Part shown: positions 60,053 to 64,000 of the stretch, piece after piece
Layout of the letters: each line of letters starts with the position of its first letter
Numbering within the stretch: position 1 is the stretch's first letter
Source of the DNA: Aldehydirespirator sp965220345
Lineage (GTDB): Bacteria > Actinomycetota > Acidimicrobiia > Acidimicrobiales > Aldehydirespiratoraceae
Length of the DNA stretch: 64,000 bases
Direction: 5' to 3'
Assembly: GCA_965220345.1 (NCBI GenBank)
Contig: OZ244822.1
Coordinates: 2,294,001-2,358,000 of the forward strand
The notes under the pieces: model-generated
The model's input: the letters and a program-made list of their open reading frames with translations, nothing else
The model's database searches: none
What the model was told of the DNA's origin: nothing
Made by a program: the position numbers and the translations under genes

Positions 60053-61630
60053 TCAACCTGCGGCAACCACGGGGATCAAGCGACGACCCGAGGAGGTCTT
60101 TGCTGCTGCCATAGCGGGCGGCATCTTAAGCGGCATCTCAACTGGAGCTTCAAGGTCAACTAGAGCGCCTTCCAGAAAATTGGCGGCTGCTGCAATGACC
60201 CGCACCTGTGCGTAGCCACCCTGTTGAGGCATGGTGTCATGCCGCCACGGGAAATGAACCAGCGTGTTGCGGCGGGTGCGTCCGCTGAGCACGGCAGAGT
60301 CTTTTTTGCTGGGTCCCTCAATCACGATCTCTTCGACTTTGCCGATACGGGCTTCGTTGGCGAGGCGACTTGAGCGTTCGATCACTGCACGCAACCGCTC
60401 GTATCGATCTACGGCCACATCATGAGCCACGAACTTCTCGGTCATGTCAGCCGCGACGGTGCCGGGTCGGGGCGAGAAGATAAAAGTGAAAGCGCTGTCA
60501 TAGCGGGCTTCGGCAGCGACTTGGAGGGTCTGCTCGAAGTCGTCTTCGGTTTCGCCTGGAAAACCGACGATGATGTCCGTTGATACAGCTAGGTCATCTA
60601 CAGCGGCTCTTGCTGCTGCGAGCCGCTGTAGATAGCGCTCGGCTGTGTAACCCCGCTGCATCGCTCGCAGCACAGCGTCGCTGCCTGATTGCAGCGGCAG
60701 ATGCAGATGTTCACACACCGCCGGCACCTCGGCCATGGCCGCAATCGTCTCGGCGCGCAGGTCTTTGGGATGTGGGCTCGTGAAACGCACCCGGCGGATA
60801 CCGTTGATCTTGCCGACTTCACGCAGCAAATCCGCAAACAGCGGGCGGGCGCGTTGATCTTTGAGCCATCTGTCACCGCACCACCAAGCATTATCAGCCG
60901 CCGCGGTATTGCCTCGGCGGTGCAGGGCTAGGTCGCGTCCGTAGCTGTTGACGTTTTGGCCTAGCAACGTGACTTCGCTCACTCCTTCGTCTGCGAGAGC
61001 TTGGATTTCTGAGATCAACTCACCGAAAGGACGGCTGATTTCGGGGCCTCTCACAGCTGGCACAATGCAAAAAGCGCAACTGTTGTCACAGCCGATCTGG
61101 ATAGTCACCCAAGCGCAATATGTTGCCTCACGCCGCACCGGCAAAGCCGAAGGAAAAGCTTCGGAGTCGTCGCGTGCTGTTTCGGTGAGGATCTCCACGA
61201 CAGGGCCATGATGCCGTGCTTGGTCAATCAACTCTGCGGCGCGATGCACGTTGTGCGTGCCGAAAACCACATCCACATGGCTGGCACGTTCACGCACCAG
61301 TTCTCGGTCTTTTTGGGCTAGGCAACCCGCAACAGCGATCACTGCATCGGGACGTTGAGTTTTCACTGCTTTGAGCTGGCCTAGCGCGCCGTAAAGCTTG
61401 TTGTCGGCGTTCTCACGAATGCAGCAGGTGTTCAACACCATCACATCAGCATCCTCAAGAGTGTCGGCGAGTTGATAACCGTCTGATTCGAGCAGTCCAG
61501 CAATCCTTTCGGAGTCATGCTCGTTCATCTGGCATCCAAAAGTGCGTATCGCATAGGTCCGCGCCTGCTCCCGCGCCTGCGTCGATGTCTGAACTTGCGC
61601 CTGTGCTGATGTCAAGGCTTGAGACTGCAC
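60053..61630 (-). CDS. miaB: tRNA-2-methylthio-N6-dimethylallyladenosine synthase
   Basis: A 525-residue radical-SAM methylthiotransferase. The N-terminal UPF0004 domain has three cluster cysteines (F-G-C-Q-M-N, N-T-C-C-I-R-E-N-A, V-A-G-C-L-A-Q). The radical-SAM C-x3-C-x2-C is in G-C-D-N-S-C-A-F-C-I-V-P. The C-terminal TRAM domain is followed by a 40-residue extension. The first 24 residues are a Gln/Ala/Thr-rich leader from a GTG and may be overcalled. It heads the miaB-miaA-dap-hflX cluster. Confidence 0.95.
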   Translation of the reverse strand: MQSQALTSAQAQVQTSTQAREQARTYAIRTFGCQMNEHDSERIAGLLESDGYQLADTLEDADVMVLNTCCIRENADNKLYGALGQLKAVKTQRPDAVIAVAGCLAQKDRELVRERASHVDVVFGTHNVHRAAELIDQARHHGPVVEILTETARDDSEAFPSALPVRREATYCAWVTIQIGCDNSCAFCIVPAVRGPEISRPFGELISEIQALADEGVSEVTLLGQNVNSYGRDLALHRRGNTAAADNAWWCGDRWLKDQRARPLFADLLREVGKINGIRRVRFTSPHPKDLRAETIAAMAEVPAVCEHLHLPLQSGSDAVLRAMQRGYTAERYLQRLAAARAAVDDLAVSTDIIVGFPGETEDDFEQTLQVAAEARYDSAFTFIFSPRPGTVAADMTEKFVAHDVAVDRYERLRAVIERSSRLANEARIGKVEEIVIEGPSKKDSAVLSGRTRRNTLVHFPWRHDTMPQQGGYAQVRVIAAAANFLEGALVDLEAPVEMPLKMPPAMAAAKTSSGRRLIPVVAAG

Positions 61631-61706
61631 TCTTTCAGGCTAGAGCCCTACGCCGAAATCAGCCCTTCGTCACGTAGCACACCGCAAAAGTCCTACAACT
61701 TTTGCA

Positions 61707-62075
61707 TCAGCGCCTTCGATTCGCCGCCCACGGCCAATGCATCCCAGGGTATGGGTTCGGATTATCAACAGACCAATCGTGCAGGCGACGCGCTAAGGCG
61801 TGCGCCAATGCTGAGCCACGCGGATACCGACGCTTACTGACGAAGACGACGGCTACGCACGGTGAGCCTGCTGCGAACCGATCATTGGTGATTTTGGCGA
61901 AATCCGCAAAGTTCTCAGTTACGATGATCCGCTGCTACTCAACTGCAACCTCGTAGACATCCCAGTCAGTGCTGCCTCCAAGCCCCGCTTCGATCACGCT
62001 AATCGCCTCATGTCCCAAAACAGTCATTTCTGCCGCTGCTGCCGGTGGCAACATTTCATCAATCAGCCACCTCAA
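61707..62075 (-). pseudogene. DUF5615/PIN-like toxin gene with in-frame stop
   Basis: Starting at a TTG at 62075 that overlaps the antitoxin stop by 4 bases, the frame reads R-W-L-I-D-E-M-L-P-P, then V-L-G-H-E-A-I-S-V. It then meets TAG at 61937-61935 and, after it, continues in the same frame I-I-V-T-E-N-F-A-D-F-A-K and onward to a TGA at 61707. L-D-E-M-L and V-T-E-N-x-x-D-F are the signature motifs of DUF5615 PIN-like toxins. The single stop would leave 46 residues, without the central catalytic motif, so the toxin is probably inactive. Both parts lie in one frame with no other damage, so the event looks recent. Confidence 0.75.
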
Positions 62076-62494
62076 GACGAAAGTAATCGTTCGCGCTGGC
62101 GAGCCTGACGGCGGACTTCCTCGGCTGCTCGCTCATTCGCTTCGATCAACTCATCTATCTCCTGAGGAAACGAGGCGTAAAAGTCCGCTGCCAGCATCAC
62201 CGCTGCAGGAGCTAGGCCGGTCTCCGCAGCAAGGTTGTTGACACGCTCCATTCCCCGGCCCGGTGCAGTGCCCAGATCACGCACTACCTCCCATACGTCG
62301 GGACCGCCCACGAGCGCGGCACGCCGGCCCGAGGGGCCGTTGCGATAAACGACACCGGTAAAGCGGCGCGTCTTGAGCCCCTCGTCAAGCATGGAGGAGA
62401 CTAGTTGCGTTATTGAGGCACCGACGGCGCGACTTTCGGCCTCGATGCGTTCTAGGAGTTCTTCGGGCAGTCGAAATGATGTCGGCCGCGTCAT
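62072..62494 (-). CDS. Ribbon-helix-helix antitoxin
   Basis: A 140-residue protein. The N-terminus R-P-T-S-F-R-L-P-E-E-L-L-E-R-I-E-A-E-S-R is a ribbon-helix-helix DNA-binding motif. A G-G-P-D-V-W-E-V segment follows, and the C-terminal 45 residues are helical and charged (E-E-V-R-R-Q-A-R-Q-R-E-R). It is the antitoxin of the downstream DUF5615-like gene, with which it overlaps by 4 bases. Since that toxin has an internal stop, the antitoxin may now be an orphan repressor. Confidence 0.75.
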   Translation of the reverse strand: MTRPTSFRLPEELLERIEAESRAVGASITQLVSSMLDEGLKTRRFTGVVYRNGPSGRRAALVGGPDVWEVVRDLGTAPGRGMERVNNLAAETGLAPAAVMLAADFYASFPQEIDELIEANERAAEEVRRQARQRERLLSS

Positions 62495-62627
62495 ATCACA
62501 CTCCGTAGTTTCAATAAGCTACAGGACACTACACATGATTGCCATGCGTTGCGAGTAGGTCAAAGTCTGCGGGTATGTTGCCTTCATCGTAGGCATTTCA
62601 ACGTTTTGATTTGGCCATCTGAGCGAG

Positions 62628-63008
62628 TCAAGCGGCGACTTGAGCTGAATTGATTTGGACGCTGCCGCCAGGGTGGACATCAATGTTCAAGTTATGGCCT
62701 TCCAACAGTTCCATGCCCACCAGCGGCACTGGGCCAGAAGCAGCAACGGTGATACTCATGGGCTGATCATCCCAAATGAGCTGCACTCTAAATAGCGGTA
62801 GGTCAGTTCTGCTGCCATCTGCAAGAATCACCGTCACCTTGCCCGCGTAGAGTAATCCCAACTCATTCACCACAGCTGTCGGTAGCATCAAGAAACCGTT
62901 GTAGCCGGTGTCAACGATAGCCTTGATATCGCTCGTTTGCCCAGCTGGACTGCTCACGGGTAACTCAACGACGGCTTCTAGCCGATCGTTGACGACTCCA
63001 CTGATCAT
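62628..63008 (-). CDS. Retropepsin-like (clan AA) aspartic protease, copy 1
   Basis: A 126-residue protein with the aspartic protease signature A-I-V-D-T-G-Y-N-G-F-L-M-L-P near residue 35 and the second flap/strand G-P-V-P-L-V-G-M-E-L-L-E-G-H-N-L. Such small proteins are homologues of retroviral proteases and would act as homodimers. The ATG at 63008 overlaps the stop of the partner gene by 4 bases; a longer frame from 63074 exists but is less likely. It is a close paralogue of the copy at 63489-63866. Substrate unknown; the fixed partner suggests a toxin-antitoxin-like or processing pair. Confidence 0.78.
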   Translation of the reverse strand: MISGVVNDRLEAVVELPVSSPAGQTSDIKAIVDTGYNGFLMLPTAVVNELGLLYAGKVTVILADGSRTDLPLFRVQLIWDDQPMSITVAASGPVPLVGMELLEGHNLNIDVHPGGSVQINSAQVAA

Positions 63009-63421
63009 GGTGCTCGTCGCGAAGGTCGCGCACCAATACCGTAGACAGCGTTGTAACCAACTCGGATCATCCATACGTTGACAGCGTCTGGATACACGGC
63101 ACGCAGCGATGCTGTTGCGTGCATAAGGTCATCTGACAAAGCCCAGTCTCCAGTGTCCACATCAATGGCAACGAATTCATTGAGGTGTGCCTCCTCAAAA
63201 TCTGGGCGAATGTCGCGCTCATAGATCTCCTCGCCAAGCCTGGCGGTCTCCCCGTTCGAGAGCGTTGGTTCCTTATGGGTAACCGGCGAGACCTCCGTAT
63301 CTTTCGGCAGTGTCGGCAGCCGACGGCCGCAAGGAGGTGCCATCTCCTTCGGTTCCGGGCCTAGCCGAGCCCCAGAATCCGCCACCGAGGCAGCGTTGTC
63401 TTGACTTATAATAGTGCTCAT
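63005..63421 (-). CDS. Partner protein of the aspartic protease, copy 1
   Basis: A 138-residue protein of unrecognised family. The first 60 residues are Pro/Ser/Glu-rich and variable. The last 70, with I-Y-E-R-D-I-R-P, F-V-A-I-D-V-D-T-G-D-W and N-V-W-M-I-R-V-G-Y-N-A-V, form a compact conserved domain. The same C-terminal sequence occurs in the partial copy at the right edge of the window. ATGA overlap with the protease gene implies coupled translation. An AT-rich inverted repeat sits 10 bases upstream of its ATG. Confidence 0.7.
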   Translation of the reverse strand: MSTIISQDNAASVADSGARLGPEPKEMAPPCGRRLPTLPKDTEVSPVTHKEPTLSNGETARLGEEIYERDIRPDFEEAHLNEFVAIDVDTGDWALSDDLMHATASLRAVYPDAVNVWMIRVGYNAVYGIGARPSRRAP

Positions 63422-63430
63422 ACTGCTACT

Positions 63431-63449
63431 ATAATATTTCTCATATTAT
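63431..63449. promoter_or_regulatory. AT-rich inverted repeat before the protease cassette
   Basis: ATAATAT at 63431-63437 and ATATTAT at 63443-63449 form a perfect 7-base inverted repeat with a 5-base spacer, 10 bases upstream of the start at 63421. The surrounding gap is the most AT-rich stretch nearby. A binding site for an autoregulatory protein overlapping the core promoter is plausible. Confidence 0.45.
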
Positions 63450-63488
63450 TCTGCAATTTATAAATATTTGCTGTCAATGAGCGGGATT

Positions 63489-63866
63489 TTAGGCAGGTGG
63501 AGCTGAATTGATGCGAACGCTGCCGCCAGAGTGGACATCAATGTTCAGGTTATGGCCTTCCAGCAGGGCCATACCCACCAGCGGCACTGGGCCAGAAGCG
63601 TCAATTTCTATGGACATTACTTGGCCGTCCCATACCACCATAGCATCGTGTGTGCTGCAGACATCCTCAGCTCCGTTAGCCAGGATGGACTTTGAAGTGC
63701 CAGACTTTGGAAGCCTCATATCTGCCACGAATGTCGGCGGCAGCGTCAGGAACCCGTTGAAACCGGTATCGACTACGGCTTCTACCTCAAGAACTCGCCC
63801 CGTTGGACTGCTTACAGGCAACTCAACGACGGCTTGTAGGCGATCGTTGACTACTCCACTGATCAT
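63489..63866 (-). CDS. Retropepsin-like aspartic protease, copy 2
   Basis: A 125-residue paralogue of the gene at 62628-63008, identical over most of the N-terminal M-I-S-G-V-V-N-D-R-L block and the C-terminal G-H-N-L-N-I-D-V-H block but divergent in the middle. The catalytic motif is A-V-V-D-T-G-F-N-G-F-L-T-L-P. Its ATG overlaps the stop of its own partner gene by 4 bases. With copy 1 it forms a head-to-tail duplicated two-gene cassette of about 0.86 kb. Confidence 0.78.
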   Translation of the reverse strand: MISGVVNDRLQAVVELPVSSPTGRVLEVEAVVDTGFNGFLTLPPTFVADMRLPKSGTSKSILANGAEDVCSTHDAMVVWDGQVMSIEIDASGPVPLVGMALLEGHNLNIDVHSGGSVRINSAPPA

Positions 63867-64000
63867 GGTGCCCTCCGCGAGGGTCGGGCACCATGACCCC
63901 AGACAGCGTTATAGCCAACTCGGATTAGCCACACGTTGACAGCATCTGGATGAGCGGCACGCAGCGATGCCGCAGCCACTCTGAGTTCATCGGCCAATGC
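63863..64000 (-). CDS. Partner protein of the aspartic protease, copy 2 (partial)
   Basis: The last 45 codons of a gene that continues beyond the right edge. It reads A-A-H-P-D-A-V-N-V-W-L-I-R-V-G-Y-N-A-V and ends A-R-P-S-R-R-A-P, nearly the same as the end of the partner protein at 63005-63421. The stop overlaps the protease copy 2 start (ATGA). Confidence 0.75.
   Translation of the reverse strand, partial: ALADELRVAAASLRAAHPDAVNVWLIRVGYNAVWGHGARPSRRAP

Overview
This window looks like a chromosomal segment of an actinobacterium, most likely of the class Acidimicrobiia. The evidence is a CarD regulator, the MBL-fold phosphodiesterase / RNase PH / RdgB gene order seen around Rv1339-Rv1341 of Mycobacterium, an actinobacterial-type CGAAC-N4-GTTC LexA box, a class F-like sortase and mid-range G+C (judged by eye, not counted). 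The class assignment is inference; no rRNA gene is present.

Layout. (1) 1-16.7 kb is an accessory island. It holds two secreted repeat-rich proteins (228-3112), a tightly overlapping four-gene minus-strand operon (PemK/MazF-like protein, sigma-factor-like HTH protein, unknown protein, DUF3696-type AAA ATPase; 7822-3279), a MOSC protein with a KhtTU-like K+/H+ antiporter, an AbiL-like (RloA/RloB-type) ATPase-TOPRIM pair, a fragment of a probable DUF1156-type protein, an unusual DUF433/DUF5615-type module, a VapBC pair, and an AbrB/PIN-like pair. (2) 16.8-31.2 kb is mostly core: tRNA-Pro, a SpoIIE-type phosphatase, a sortase with a likely wall-anchored substrate, glutamate synthase (gltB, gltD), and a trkA-trkH-trkH potassium uptake operon. 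(3) 31.3-49.8 kb is housekeeping: 5-formyl-THF cyclo-ligase, membrane pyrophosphatase, menB, an rRNA uracil methyltransferase, rpe overlapping clpP tail-to-tail, tRNA-Leu, rdgB-rph-phosphodiesterase, rpmB-rpmG, a HAD-like protein, a periplasmic amidohydrolase with a CapA-like protein, carD, thiolase, acyl-CoA dehydrogenase, uridine kinase and a DNA-alkyl transferase. (4) 49.9-53.4 kb has lexA with a divergent small membrane protein behind a LexA box, then a large secreted repeat protein whose start codon is separated from its frame by an 11-C tract. (5) 53.4-61.6 kb is one long minus-strand cluster, miaB-miaA-dapF-hflX-dapC-dapD-dapE, which makes tRNA modifications and the succinylase branch of diaminopimelate/lysine synthesis. 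(6) 61.7-64 kb is accessory again: an antitoxin with a toxin gene broken by an in-frame stop, and a tandemly duplicated two-gene cassette of a retropepsin-like aspartic protease and a small partner.

The strongest candidates for something undescribed are the four-gene sigma/PemK/ATPase operon at 3279-7822, the poly-C gated surface protein at 51206-53355, the duplicated aspartic-protease cassette at the right edge and the oversized DUF433 antitoxin module at 12686-14933. Potassium handling recurs: KhtTU, TrkA/TrkH/TrkH and a pyrophosphatase carrying the residue typical of K+-dependent enzymes.
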